NCBI RefSeq assembly: GCF_036864975.1 | Contig: NZ_CP104311.1 | Span: 124,001 to 188,000 of the forward strand | Source of the DNA: Methylococcus capsulatus | GTDB taxonomy: Bacteria > Pseudomonadota > Gammaproteobacteria > Methylococcales > Methylococcaceae | DNA length: 64,000 bases | Direction: 5' to 3' | Part shown: positions 52,621 to 61,614 of the stretch, one piece after another | Layout of the letters: every line of letters starts with the position of its first letter | How positions within the stretch are numbered: position 1 is the stretch's first letter | The notes under the pieces: generated by a model | Databases searched by the model: none | What the model was told of the DNA's origin: nothing | Seen by the model: only the letters and a program-made list of their open reading frames with translations | Position numbers and translations under genes: made by a program

Positions 52621-54189
52621 ATGGCTCAGATGAATTCGAACCAGGACCAGACCAAGGCAGAGCCCGCAGCGGCCGCCGCCATCACCCGCCGGTCGAAGAC
52701 CGCCGGCACCGCCCTGTTCAGTGCCTTGCTGGCCTTGTCTGAGGCCGCTTGGGGCGCGGAGGCGGACAAACAGACCAAGCCCCCGAGCACCTTGCCCACC
52801 GAATGGGCCGGGCCGGCGGACACCCGAATCAAACTGGAAGTATTCGACCGCGCCCGTGGCGAATTCGCCGACTGGTTCGGCAATCCTTGGGTCAAGGGAA
52901 AGCCCCTTCCTAAGGACTACAACTACAGCTTCGTGGGCAACAAGTTCCAGTTGGGCCTGCGAGTGACCGCCGAACCCTTCGAAGCCTTCGCCCAGTTCCA
53001 GGACACCTATATCGGCGGCCTGCCGACCCATGGCGTCGGCATAGGCGCCGCGTATTACACCAGCACCCCCTTGAGCACCCAAAACGGTGCCTTTCTGCGG
53101 CAAGGTTGGCTGCGGCTGAAGGACATGTTCGGCGTCAATGGCCTGTATCTCAACGGCGGCCGCCAATTGTTTTCCGACGGCCAGCAGGGCCTCGCCCGCC
53201 ACAAGAATCTGCGCTGGATCCAGGACTACCGCATCGCCCAGCGTCTTATCGGCCCCTTCGAGTACACCCACGCCGGCCGCAGCTTCGACGGCGGCAGCAT
53301 CGGCTTTCTGACGGATGACCTGGAGGTCACCGGTTTCGGCTTCATGCCTACCTTCGGCGGCTTCGAGTCCAACGGCATGCCGACCATCGGCAAAGTCAAC
53401 GTGGCCGGTGCGAGCCTCAGCCTCCGGGATTCGGAAAACGTCGGCAATACCATAGGGCGCCTGTCCTGGTACTACTACTCGGACGACAGGGACATCCTAT
53501 TCGTCGACAACCGCCCCCTCGCGGCGCGCAAAAAAGCAGTGGGCCAAGGCTCGGCGATCCACACCATCGGCGGCCACTTGGCGCATATCGAGGAAATCGG
53601 CCCCGGCGTAGCGGACGGGACGGTCTATGCCTTCGGCCAGGTCGGCAATTGGCAGAGCCAGAATCAGCGGGCCTGGGCCTTCGGGATCGAGGCTGGCTAC
53701 CAGTTCAAGGAGGTGTGGGCATCCCCCTGGCTGCGGGCGGGCATCAACAGCGGCTCGGGCGACGACAATCCAGGTGACGATACCCACGGCACCTTTTTCC
53801 AGATGCTGCCCACGGCCTGGCTGTATGCCCAGTTCCCGTTCTACAACATGATGAACAACCAGGACATCTTCGTGCAGGGCATGCTGACCCCCGACCCCAA
53901 GCTCAGCTTGAAGCTGGACTTCCACGCGCTACGGGTCAATGCTCCCCAGGACTTCGTTTATTCAGGCTCGGGCGCGACCAACGACACCGTGTTCGGTTAT
54001 GTGGGCACACCGACGGGCGGTGCCAGCAACCTGGCCTATCTCACCCACGTGATGATCAACCTGAAGCCGATCGACCATCTGGCCTTCAACCTGTTTTACG
54101 GCCATGCTTTCGGCCAGAGCATCATCAACAACCAGTACGACGGTAAACAGGGCAACTACGGTTTCCTGGAAACCATCGTTTCGTTCTGA
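52621..54189 (+). CDS. Outer-membrane porin, alginate-export (AlgE-like) family
   Basis: A 522-residue exported beta-barrel. A basic, extended N-region precedes the signal core (TALFSALLALSEAAWGAEA). The barrel shows alternating aromatic strands (RIKLEVFDRARGEFADWFGN, LNGGRQLFSDGQQG, RLSWYYYSDDRD) and ends in phenylalanine (LETIVSF), the BAM signal. Alginate-export-family barrels also occur in nitrate gene clusters; with the ANTAR leader upstream this one is probably a nitrate porin rather than an alginate exporter. ATG 52621 follows GAGGGG. Confidence 0.88.
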   Translation: MAQMNSNQDQTKAEPAAAAAITRRSKTAGTALFSALLALSEAAWGAEADKQTKPPSTLPTEWAGPADTRIKLEVFDRARGEFADWFGNPWVKGKPLPKDYNYSFVGNKFQLGLRVTAEPFEAFAQFQDTYIGGLPTHGVGIGAAYYTSTPLSTQNGAFLRQGWLRLKDMFGVNGLYLNGGRQLFSDGQQGLARHKNLRWIQDYRIAQRLIGPFEYTHAGRSFDGGSIGFLTDDLEVTGFGFMPTFGGFESNGMPTIGKVNVAGASLSLRDSENVGNTIGRLSWYYYSDDRDILFVDNRPLAARKKAVGQGSAIHTIGGHLAHIEEIGPGVADGTVYAFGQVGNWQSQNQRAWAFGIEAGYQFKEVWASPWLRAGINSGSGDDNPGDDTHGTFFQMLPTAWLYAQFPFYNMMNNQDIFVQGMLTPDPKLSLKLDFHALRVNAPQDFVYSGSGATNDTVFGYVGTPTGGASNLAYLTHVMINLKPIDHLAFNLFYGHAFGQSIINNQYDGKQGNYGFLETIVSF

Positions 54190-54201
54190 GCGTCAGCACC
54201 A

Positions 54202-54380
54202 ATGACCCTGCAATCCCTTCTGCCCTGCCCGCGCTGCGGCACTGCCAAACCGGAAACCATGCCGACCGAGACGTCTGCCAAGGTACCGGCTTTGGCACAG
54301 TGCCGCGCCCCAAACCGGGCGATTGCTGTGTATTCTGTTCCTACGGTTCGGTGAAATCGCCGCCGATACAGGACCTGGGG
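54202..54380 (+). pseudogene. Disrupted small Cys-rich protein gene (GDCCVFCSYG family)
   Basis: One frame starts MTLQSLLPCPRCGTAKPETM and PTET; another, two bases on, continues DVCQGTGFGTVPRPKPGDCC and VFCSYGSVKSPPIQ. Intact homologues known to me read PTDACQ, then CKGCG, then RPKPGDCCVFCSYGSVPCPP as one frame of about 65-75 residues. Here the middle metal-type CxxC is lost and the frame is broken, so the gene looks dead. It has no obvious role in the surrounding regulon. Confidence 0.6.
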
Positions 54381-54387
54381 TTGCGGC

Positions 54388-54753
54388 TCAGACACCTGAC
54401 ACGTCCACTTGCACCATGCCGTTCTCGATCCGCATCGGATATTCCTTCATGCACCAGCCGGCGGGCTGCAGGCACTGGCCGCTACGGCCGTCGAAAACCC
54501 AGCCGTGGGCGATGCAGTAAAGAATCCGGCCGTTGAAGTCCCCACGCCCCAGCGACACCCCCTCGTGGGGACAACGGGCATCGTAAGCGTTCGGCACCCC
54601 GCCGTCGGGCCACAGGATGACGATTTCCTTCTTGCCCACGGTCAAGGGCACCAGCTCGCCCTCGCCGAGCAGACTTTGTTTACAGACGTCTTCGAAAGCC
54701 ACGGGCGTTTCCTCTTTGCACGGTTTGGTCAGAAATTCTGGCTGAGCCGACAT
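54388..54753 (-). CDS. Rieske [2Fe-2S] ferredoxin
   Basis: A 121-residue soluble Rieske protein: ARCPHEGVSLGRGDF and YCIAHGWVFDGRSGQC give the Cys-His/Cys-His cluster ligands, and FEDVCKQSLLGEGELVPLTV is the usual start of oxygenase-type ferredoxins. It probably carries electrons to a monooxygenase or dioxygenase not encoded nearby. It is transcribed toward the nitrate regulon and seems unrelated to it. ATG 54753 gives a normal length. Confidence 0.85.
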   Translation of the reverse strand: MSAQPEFLTKPCKEETPVAFEDVCKQSLLGEGELVPLTVGKKEIVILWPDGGVPNAYDARCPHEGVSLGRGDFNGRILYCIAHGWVFDGRSGQCLQPAGWCMKEYPMRIENGMVQVDVSGV

Positions 54754-54798
54754 CCGTAGGGGGCAGCGGTACCTTGGTTGGCTGCGCGGCCCCGACTC

Positions 54799-56313
54799 TC
54801 ACGAGGAGCAGCTCACCTCGATGTTGCGCATGTAGTCCGGCGGCTCGGCGGCATAGGCTTCCATGCCGGGCTGCTCGTCGTAGGGCCGGCGCAGCAGCTC
54901 GGCCAGCCTGGCGATCTCGGAATAGTCTCCCAGCATGGCGTTGTCGATGGCGATCTGCGCCAGATGATTGCGCAGCACGTATTTCGGATTCACCCGGTTC
55001 ATGCGCCTGGCCCTCGCTTCGTCATCGGTATTCTGCTCGCCGCGCAGCCTGGCCCGGTAGTCTGCCGCCCAGGCATCGAAGGCCTTGATGTCGGCGAACT
55101 CCTCCCGCACCCCCCTGGCGGGCGCGTCGCTGCCGGCGCGGATCCGGGCGAGCAGCCGGAAGCTGCGGGTGAAATCACCCCGGCCTCTTTGCAGCAGCCC
55201 CAGAAATTCCTCGATCAGTCTGGCATCGGTTTCGCGGAACTCCCGGAGACCCAGCTTGTCGGCCCAGCCGCGCATCACCGACCGGTGATAGACGGACGTA
55301 TAGCGCCGCAGCAAGTCCGGGCCGATTTCCGCCGCCTGCTCCGGATCGTCTGATAAGAGTGGCGACACCGCCTGCAACAAGCGCTCGCAATTCCAGCGAC
55401 CAATCTCGGGCTGAGCATGGTAGGCATAACGCCCTTCGTAATCGGAATGGTTGCAGACGTGGTACCAGCGGAATCGGTCCATGAAGCCGAACGGGCCGTA
55501 ATCCAGAGTCAGACCAAGCACCGAGAAGTTGTCGGTGTTCATCACCCCGTGGCAGAAGCCCAGCAACTGCCATTGCGCGATGAGGCGGGCGGTGCGTTCG
55601 ACCACCTCGCCCAGCCAGGCGGCATAGCGGTCCGGGCGGCCTTGCAGATGCGGGAAGTGCTCGGCGATCACGTGATCCGCCAGCTTGGCCATCGGTTCCA
55701 TCTGTCCCCGCCCGGCGAAGTATTCGAACTGGCCGAAGCGCACGAAACTGGCGGCGGCGCGGCAGACCACGGCGGCGCTCTCCACGGTTTCCCGCACCAC
55801 CGCTTGCGGCGATGCCACCAGGCTCAAACAGCGGGTGGTCGGGACTCCCAAGGCGTGCATGGCCTCCGACGCCAAGTATTCCCGGATCGACGAACGCAGC
55901 ACAGCGCGACCGTCCAGCCCGCGCGAATAGGGCGTCGGCCCCGCGCCCTTGAGCTGCAGCTCCACCCGCTCCTTGGCCGGCGTGCGCACTTCCGCGATCA
56001 GCAGGGCGCGGCCGTCGCCCAACTGTGGCACCCAAGCGCCGAACTGATGGCCGGCATAGACGGAAGCCGAAGACGCGTATCCCGGCCAGGGCCGGTTGCC
56101 GGCCAGGATTTCGAGGCATTGGGTCACTATCTCCGGGCCGAAACCCAGTTCACCGGCCAGCGCGGCATTGAAGTGCACCATCCTAGGTTCCGGCAAGGGC
56201 GTGGCCGTGACCGGCTGGTGGAATGGTCTTCCCAGCCGCGCATAGACAGGACAAAGCGGCAGATCGGCCAGACCAGCCGGCGCGGGGAGTGCTCTTGGCA
56301 TCACGGTGGACAT
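54799..56313 (-). CDS. selO: SelO-family protein AMPylase (YdiU)
   Basis: A 504-residue pseudokinase-fold protein. GHQFGAWVPQLGDGRALLIA is the glycine-rich region, VELQLKGAGPTPYSRGLDGR carries the family Lys/Arg, and GVMNTDNFSVLGLTLDYGPF holds the catalytic Asn and Asp of the inverted active site. The C-terminal region has NPKYVLRNHLAQIAI and the end has PDYMRNIEVSCSS; a terminal Cys-Ser-Ser is typical of Cys-ending bacterial SelO. It AMPylates proteins during redox stress in E. coli. ATG 56313 fits family starts. Confidence 0.93.
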   Translation of the reverse strand: MSTVMPRALPAPAGLADLPLCPVYARLGRPFHQPVTATPLPEPRMVHFNAALAGELGFGPEIVTQCLEILAGNRPWPGYASSASVYAGHQFGAWVPQLGDGRALLIAEVRTPAKERVELQLKGAGPTPYSRGLDGRAVLRSSIREYLASEAMHALGVPTTRCLSLVASPQAVVRETVESAAVVCRAAASFVRFGQFEYFAGRGQMEPMAKLADHVIAEHFPHLQGRPDRYAAWLGEVVERTARLIAQWQLLGFCHGVMNTDNFSVLGLTLDYGPFGFMDRFRWYHVCNHSDYEGRYAYHAQPEIGRWNCERLLQAVSPLLSDDPEQAAEIGPDLLRRYTSVYHRSVMRGWADKLGLREFRETDARLIEEFLGLLQRGRGDFTRSFRLLARIRAGSDAPARGVREEFADIKAFDAWAADYRARLRGEQNTDDEARARRMNRVNPKYVLRNHLAQIAIDNAMLGDYSEIARLAELLRRPYDEQPGMEAYAAEPPDYMRNIEVSCSS

Positions 56314-56619
56314 ACGCTCAGTCCTCCGCGCTGGCGGGAGACACTGCGTCATCCGCCCGGGCAGGGCAATCATGGTACGCATCGGGAGCGGTGACCGGCG
56401 CCCGGTGGAAATCCGGGCAGGCGTCCCAAGCGGTTGCAGCCATGCTCATCGTCTATTCGCTTCCGGATAAGGGTGGAGGGATTTCCTTATCCTAAGCAAT
56501 TCGCACGCCAACGAGAGCTAACGATAACTAATTGATTTAGTGCGTAAATCGGAAGGAGAACTTGTCTCGAACCGGACAAAAAGCCGACCCGGCGCAGCCG
56601 GCTGGCTCGTCCTCCCTGC

Positions 56620-57180
56620 TCATACGACGACGCCTTCGAGCTGCAGCATTCGGGCCTTGGTGGCGACGCCGCCATGCGCGGAAAATCCGCCGAGCTTCCC
56701 GCCCGCCCCCAGAATCCGGTGGCAGGGAATGATAAGGGGGATGGGGTTACGTCCGAGCGCCTGGCCGACCGCACGGGCGGCGGCAGGGCGGTTCAAGGCG
56801 CGGGCCAGTTCGCCGTAAGTGCGGACCTGACCGGCGGGGACATCCCGCGCGGCCAAGTAGACGGCCCTGGCGAACGGGCCCGCGCCCTCCGGTTCCACCG
56901 GAACCATGCTGAAGTCCTGGAGATCACCCCGGAAGTGCCGCCGGACCCTCTCGATCACCTCCGCGATCGCCGGTGGCGGCACCGCCGGCGATCGCCCACA
57001 CCGCCGGGCCATGGCCGCACCGGTTTCTGCCGCCGTCGCCTCGGGAAGCTGGAACAGGGTGACCACCGGCGCCTCGTCTTTTCCCTCGACCGCGCGCCAG
57101 GCGATCCCGCAGACACCGAAACCGGTATCGAACAGGCAATGGCCCTGGGACCCTGCGTATGTCAGCCTGGGGTTACGCAT
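56620..57180 (-). CDS. ogt: Methylated-DNA-protein-cysteine methyltransferase
   Basis: A 186-residue O6-alkylguanine-DNA alkyltransferase. The C-terminal domain has VPAGQVRTYGELARALNRP, AVGQALGRNPIPLIIPCHR (acceptor cysteine in PCHR) and GKLGGFSAHGGVATKARML. The N-terminal ribonuclease-like domain (1-95) is short and lacks the Ada metal centre. It removes alkyl groups from guanine in one suicidal step. It is followed after 30 bp upstream by the CBS gene stop on the same strand. Confidence 0.92.
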   Translation of the reverse strand: MRNPRLTYAGSQGHCLFDTGFGVCGIAWRAVEGKDEAPVVTLFQLPEATAAETGAAMARRCGRSPAVPPPAIAEVIERVRRHFRGDLQDFSMVPVEPEGAGPFARAVYLAARDVPAGQVRTYGELARALNRPAAARAVGQALGRNPIPLIIPCHRILGAGGKLGGFSAHGGVATKARMLQLEGVVV

Positions 57181-57210
57181 ACTGTCTCGTGTCCTTCAGG
57201 CGGCTCTCCT

Positions 57211-57663
57211 TCAAGCGCCGCGCCTCTGCTCCTCCTTTCCCTTTTCCCGCACCAGCAGCTTAGCCAGTTCCCCCAGTTCGGCGGAAAGGATTTCCAGATA
57301 GTCGTCGGCGCTGATGATACCCGCCAGCAGCCCCCGCTCATCGACCACGGGAATGCGCCGCACGCCATTCACACGCATGCGCTGCAGCGTCTCCCAAAAG
57401 CCGTCCTGTTCGCGCACCGTGACAAGCTCGAAACTCATGATGTCGCCGACCGTTACGGCCTCGGGGGCGACTTCTTCCGCCAAAATCTCGACCACCAGAT
57501 CCCGGTCGGTCAGGATGCCGAGGGGTTTGCAACCGCCCTCCGCCTCTTCCACCACCACCACGCTGCCGACATGATGCTCACGCATCACCTTGGCGGCCTC
57601 CACGATCGTATCGTCCTTGTTGACGATGACGGTATCCCGAATGCAGAACTGACCGATGGACAT
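57211..57663 (-). CDS. CBS-pair domain protein
   Basis: A 150-residue stand-alone Bateman module: FCIRDTVIVNKDDTIVEAAK, then GILTDRDLVVEILAE (first CBS), and LVTVREQDGFWETLQRMRVN, RRIPVVDERGLLAGIISADD (second CBS). A Lys/Glu-rich tail ends the protein. Such pairs bind adenosine nucleotides and regulate a partner; none is evident here. ATG 57663 was chosen; the longer frame upstream is not conserved-looking. Confidence 0.85.
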   Translation of the reverse strand: MSIGQFCIRDTVIVNKDDTIVEAAKVMREHHVGSVVVVEEAEGGCKPLGILTDRDLVVEILAEEVAPEAVTVGDIMSFELVTVREQDGFWETLQRMRVNGVRRIPVVDERGLLAGIISADDYLEILSAELGELAKLLVREKGKEEQRRGA

Positions 57664-57851
57664 ACTTGCTCCTCGCTGAGTCGCTGTAGTGAAACTGCCT
57701 GAAAAAAGAGGAGGCAAACGCCCCTTTCCGAAACCGATTGTCGGCGATTCCCATCCGAAGGAGCAACCGTCGGATTCGGAAAAAGATACGGCACGCATCC
57801 TGCATCCATGCCGTCATGCCGGACACCCGGACAGACAACCGAAGGTACGAT

Positions 57852-58103
57852 ATGGACTCAGTCAAAACAGCACCTTACATCATCAGCCGACCGGAAAGCG
57901 AGGGCGCATCGCCCGTTGATGATGCGGCAAATGGCCCTTCAAGCGTTCCCGGAAGCACCTTTTGCGCCGGCCAGGATCTGTCGCGAATCATCCAGGATTC
58001 GCTGTCCGACCTGACCGAAGCGATCAGCCCGGTACCGCCGGCCACCGGAACGGCCAAGCCGGCCGACCCCGCCAGGCGACACCCCCGACGGCGGAGCCGG
58101 TGA
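57852..58103 (+). CDS. Hypothetical protein
   Basis: An 83-residue frame starting MDSVKTAPYIISRPESEG, with an amphipathic middle (LSRIIQDSLSDLTEAISPVP) and Pro/Arg-rich end. In the +1 frame the coding-like text continues past this stop (DTPDGGAGEAAPQFASPKP, KAKRPSPLPQ), so the gene may be longer and frameshifted near 58065. No family recognised. Divergent from the CBS gene. Confidence 0.45.
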   Translation: MDSVKTAPYIISRPESEGASPVDDAANGPSSVPGSTFCAGQDLSRIIQDSLSDLTEAISPVPPATGTAKPADPARRHPRRRSR

Positions 58104-58239
58104 AGCCGCCCCGCAGTTTGCTTCGCCCAAGCCGCACCACCGCGTGGCGAAGGCGAAACGCCCGTCACCGCTGCCGCAAAGGGTGCGTGGGCAGCCTATC
58201 ACAGGTCTCCGCGATTTATGCCCGGCTGGACCTAGCCCC

Positions 58240-58773
58240 GGTATGCCAGTCCGTGGCCTCCGCCACGGCGGCGATGTTTGCCGCCGGCGGCTTCGAGGAG
58301 CCGGCGCAAATCATCGCCATTCGACGGAAGGTAAGCCCATCAACGCACGGCTTCATGATGAAGACTTCCATACCTGGACCGGCACTCAAGCCGGCCTGCT
58401 GCGGCAAGGGCGACGTGCTGAACTGGACACGGCGCAATTGCTCGAGGCGCTTGAAGCGAGGGGCGCACGGGAGCGGCGCGAACTGGCAAACGGGCTGACC
58501 GTGCTGCTGGCGCACCTGCTGGAATGGACCCGCCAGCCCGACTGGCGCGGTAACGGTTGGTGGCGGACGATCCAGATTCAGCGGAGCGACGCGGCGGACG
58601 TTTTGGACGACAACCACGGCTTGCGGCCGGAGCCGGGGGCGATCTTCGGCAAAGCCTACGCCAAGCCCCGGCTGCCGGCAGCCAACCAAGCCGGCCTCGG
58701 CGAACGCGCCTTTCCGGCCAATCCGCCTTGCAGCGTCGACCAGGTCATGAGTCCGGGTTACCGGCCGGAATGA
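58240..58773 (+). CDS. DUF29-family protein, 5' end unclear
   Basis: The part from about 58339 is a clear DUF29 domain: LHDEDFHTWTGTQAGLLRQG, ELANGLTVLLAHLLEWTRQP, WWRTIQIQRSDAADVLDDN and a C-terminal Pro-rich end. No start codon lies directly before the domain; the nearest in-frame ones are ATG 58240 and GTG 58144, and the residues they would add look out of frame, while a coding-like stretch (VSQVSAIYARLDLAPVCQSV) occurs in another frame over the same bases. A frameshifted or truncated gene is likely. Confidence 0.5.
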   Translation, partial: GMPVRGLRHGGDVCRRRLRGAGANHRHSTEGKPINARLHDEDFHTWTGTQAGLLRQGRRAELDTAQLLEALEARGARERRELANGLTVLLAHLLEWTRQPDWRGNGWWRTIQIQRSDAADVLDDNHGLRPEPGAIFGKAYAKPRLPAANQAGLGERAFPANPPCSVDQVMSPGYRPE

Positions 58774-58980
58774 CCGAGTGAGGATGAACCATCGGAACCC
58801 CCATCACCATAGAGCCCGGTAAGCGGGCGGAAGCGCTTGCATCCGGGGGGTGCGCGAGTGAGCGTGCCCGTCGTGTAGGGTTGCACATGACCGCGGCACC
58901 CGCCCCGAAGAATATGGCCGTGAGTTCCACGGTATCAGCTTGTGGAGAGGAAGACTCTCCGGTCGCTGGTGCCAGACGGC
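58774..58980. other. Intergenic stretch between DUF29 gene and tRNA
   Basis: About 207 bp with no recognised gene, site or repeat; minus-strand open frames here carry no motif. Confidence 0.4.
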
Positions 58981-58984
58981 GGTG

Positions 58985-59013
58985 AAAAAAAGCACCTTGC
59001 TTTCGCATAAGTG
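58985..59013 (-). terminator. Terminator downstream of tRNA-Thr
   Basis: On the minus strand AAGCAC-(15 nt)-GTGCTT followed by seven T residues, placed 11 bp after the tRNA 3' end. Confidence 0.8.
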
Positions 59014-59023
59014 CTTGATTCAT

Positions 59024-59099
59024 TGGAGCCGGTGATAGGATTTGAACCTACGACCCGCACATTACGAATGTGCTGCTCTACCGACTGAGCTACACCGGC
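59024..59099 (-). tRNA. tRNA-Thr (anticodon CGT)
   Basis: A 76-nt cloverleaf on the minus strand: acceptor GCCGGTG...CACCGGC, D arm GTAGCTCAGTCGGTAGAGC, anticodon arm CACAT-TCGTAAT-GTG region with anticodon CGT, T arm GGTTCAAATCC, and an encoded CCA end (TGG at 59024-59026 on the + strand). It reads ACG threonine codons. Confidence 0.97.
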
Positions 59100-59190
59100 T
59101 TCGTCCGCTGGGAGGCGCATTATAGGCGCAGAAGCCAGCCGACACAACCAGGACAGGACCGGAAGCATCCCGCTGCAAGGCTCATCGGCG

Positions 59191-59568
59191 TTACCGGACC
59201 TCGGCATCGAGGTCTTCGTAGGCCGCCGGCGTGAATCTCGGCGTGCAGATGGCGAGAAATACCAGGTCGCCGGCGCCCGTGTTGGCGATACGCTGGGATA
59301 CACCCGGCGGTATGAGCACCGCGTCCCCCGGCCCGACCGCCGAAGGCGCCAGCCCTTCGATTTCGACCCGGCCTTGCCCCTCCAGGATCAGGTAGCGCTC
59401 CGTAGTGTCGCGGAGTCGGTGCAGCCGGGTGGTGACGCCGGGTTCGACGCGGGCGCGGGCGACGGAAACCTCGGCATCGGCGGCGGAATTCCACCATTCG
59501 GTGATATAGCAGCGTTCGTCGAAATAGTATTCGCGCGCAGATCGGTGATGGATACCTGCCTGAGTCAT
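59191..59568 (-). CDS. Cupin-domain protein
   Basis: A 125-residue single cupin: VARARVEPGVTTRLHRLRDT, then TERYLILEGQGRVEIEG (motif 1 with His and Glu) and GDAVLIPPGVSQRIANTG (motif 2, where the usual metal His is replaced by Gln). Substrate unknown. It lies upstream (in tRNA direction) of tRNA-Thr on the same strand, with about 90 bp between. Confidence 0.8.
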   Translation of the reverse strand: MTQAGIHHRSAREYYFDERCYITEWWNSAADAEVSVARARVEPGVTTRLHRLRDTTERYLILEGQGRVEIEGLAPSAVGPGDAVLIPPGVSQRIANTGAGDLVFLAICTPRFTPAAYEDLDAEVR

Positions 59569-59698
59569 GACAGTTGCTCTCAGCGTGAAACGAAGCGAAG
59601 CATTGCTTTACCCCTCCCCCGGAAGGCGGCGCCGCAGACCATCGCGGGTTCCCGCCCCCCGCAGGAAGAAGACCACATTGTAGCAGGCGGGGTCGTCT

Positions 59699-60089
59699 CT
59701 ACTGCCCGGTTACGGAGGACTCCAGACGATACCACGCCTCCAGCACCAGCCGGCGCGTGCGGTATTCGCCGAAGGCGCGGATTTCGTTGTGCTTGAGCAT
59801 CCGGAAGGTTTCGGAAGGATAGTCCCCGCCCATCACCTCGGCCGGATCGAGGATGTAGCGCAGCTCGTCGCGGGTCAGGCCGTAGAGGCGGGCGTAGGAG
59901 GCGTCCAGCTCGGCGCGCAGTATGGCACGGCGCTCCGTGTCCCAGGCGAAGGGTGGGCCGGCGTGGCCGAGGTCGGCCGCCCAGGGCTGAAGGTCGTGGG
60001 CTGTGTAGCTCAGTTCCAGAACGCGGGGAACGATGTAGGCGAGATCGGCGGCGGTGTAGCGGTCGGGCGGAAAAATCGGGAACTGCTAG
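59699..60089 (-). pseudogene. C-terminal fragment of an Eco57I-like DNA methylase
   Basis: About 125 residues ending at 59699: FPPDRYTAADLAYIVPRVLE, LSYTAHDLQPWAADLGH, GPPFAWDTERRAILRAELDA and SYARLYGLTRDELRYILDP, then EIRAFGEYRTRRLVLEAW. This is the characteristic tail of Eco57I-type restriction-modification methylases found in defence islands. The frame stops being homologous exactly where the insertion sequence begins (60090), so the catalytic part is gone. It cannot be functional. Confidence 0.7.
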
Positions 60090-61447
60090 TTGTGTATCGT
60101 TCTTTCTGTAAATTCCAGTTTGCCCGTTGCTTGCTGGGCGGGGAGCGCAGGCGCATAGCGCCGGAGGTTCCCGCCCAGCAGGCGGCGCGATGGCGAGTCT
60201 GACGCCATGACTTCGAGAAAGGAGTGTATCCCTCATGGCGATGCGAGTCGAAACGAACCCTCTGGAGGCAGCCTATGCGGTATTGCTCGAGCACGGGCTG
60301 GATGGCGCGGGCGAGGCCTTGCGCATCCTCGTCAATGAAGCGGCCAAGATCGAGCGGGCCGAGTTCCTGGGCGCCGCACCCTACGAGCGCACGGCAACCC
60401 GGCGTGATTATGCCAATGGTTTCAAGCCCAAGACCCTGCTCACCCGCCTGGGTGAAGTGACCTTTGAGGTGCCGCAAGTGCGTTCCGGCGACTTTTACCC
60501 CGCTGCCCTGGAGAAGGGGACGCGCACCGATCAGGCGGTCCATCTCGCTCTGGCCGAGTGTATGTCCAGGGCATCTCCACCCGCCACGTCATCGACCTCC
60601 TGCAACGCCTGCTCGGCCCCGAGATTGCCCTCTCCAGCGCCCAGGTCAGCCGTGCCGCCCAAAAGCTCGACGAGGGACTCAAAGCTTGGCGTGAGCGGCC
60701 CTTGGGCGAGACGCCCTACCTCTTCTTGGATGCCCGCTACGAGAAGGTGAGGCTCAAGGGCAGGATCGTCGATTGCGCCGTGCTCATCGCGGTGGGGATC
60801 AAGGCATCAAACAAGCGCCGGGTGCTGGGCTGTGACATTGCCACCGCGGAGGCCGAGACAAAAAAGCGGCGCTTTCTGGAAAGCCTCCTGGCTCGTGGCC
60901 TGAAAGGGGTCAGGCTCATCGTCGCCGACGATCACGCCGGCTCAAGGCTGCCCGCCGGGCGGTATTGCCCGCGGCGCCCTGGCAGCGCTGCCAGTTCCAT
61001 CCGCAGCAGAATGCCGGCCAGTTCGTCACCCCCAGGAGGCGAAGAAAACGGTGGCCGCCCAGATGCGCGCCCTCTTCAATGCCCCGGACAAGATGGAAGC
61101 CGGGCGGCTGCTCAAGGCCGCCTTGGAAGCCTGGCGCAAGGAACGCCCCAAGCTCGCCCACTGGGCCGAGGAGTCCATTCCCGAGAGCCTCACGGTGTTC
61201 GACTTCCCGGCGGTGCACCGCATCCGGCTGCGCACCCCATGGCCTGGAGCGCTATCCGCCGGGAATTGCGACGACGCACCTGCGTGGCGAGCATCTTCCC
61301 GAATGCTGCATCCTGCCTGCGCCTGGTCTCGGCTCTGCTTGCCGAACTCGATGATGAGTCAGACCCACAAGGTCTATCTCAACCTCAACCCGTAACCCCG
61401 GCGTCATGACACCCGCCACGAAAATTTACAGAAAAGGGGTTGCACAA
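60090..61447 (+). mobile_element. Decayed IS256-family insertion sequence
   Basis: An element of about 1.36 kb bounded by imperfect 25-bp terminal inverted repeats: left 60090-60114 (TTGTG then TTCTGTAAATT at its inner end), right 61423-61447, which has the same ends in inverse orientation. It contains one mutator-type transposase with several frameshifts. No target duplication is visible and the flanks come from different genes, suggesting that an adjacent deletion followed the insertion. Confidence 0.8.
60235..61395 (+). pseudogene. Mutator-type transposase, multiply frameshifted
   Basis: The fragments together cover a whole IS256 transposase of about 390 residues. 60235-60560: KPKTLLTRLGEVTFEVPQVR. 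60558-60950: LFLDARYEKVRLKGRIVDCA and VRLIVADDHAG, which carry two of the DDE acids. About 60940-61020 in a third frame: PAAPWQRCQFHPQQNAG. 61051-61240: KMEAGRLLKAALEAWRKERP. Then RRELRRRTCVASIFPNAASC and KVYLNLNP in two more frames. At least four frameshifts separate these pieces, so no active enzyme can be made from this copy. GAAAGGAG precedes the ATG. Confidence 0.88.
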
Positions 61448-61614
61448 TCCTCAAAATTCGGGTTGACCTGGATGAGAGGGGCTGGCCAGTATCTTTGCGA
61501 CTGGTATTCCGACTCGACATACTTTCCGATATCCGGCGCCTTGATGCGGGTGAAGCTGCATGTGAAAGTCGAATAGTCGGCGACCAGTTTTTTCCTGAAT
61601 TCGAAGACGTTCAT
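61448..61614 (-). pseudogene. N-terminal fragment of a defence-type DEAD/DEAH helicase
   Basis: From ATG 61614: MNVFEFRKKLVADYSTFTCS, FTRIKAPDIGKYVESEYQSQ, RYWPAPLIQVNPNFE, the conserved start of large DEAD/DEAH helicases found next to Eco57I-like methylases. Homology ends abruptly at the right end of the insertion sequence. About 54 residues remain of a protein normally over 1000. Together with the methylase tail on the other side it marks a lost restriction or defence operon. Confidence 0.65.

Noticed and set aside
58804-58995. A 63-codon minus-strand frame next to tRNA-Thr
   Set aside because: It overlaps the tRNA terminator hairpin and shows no protein motif.
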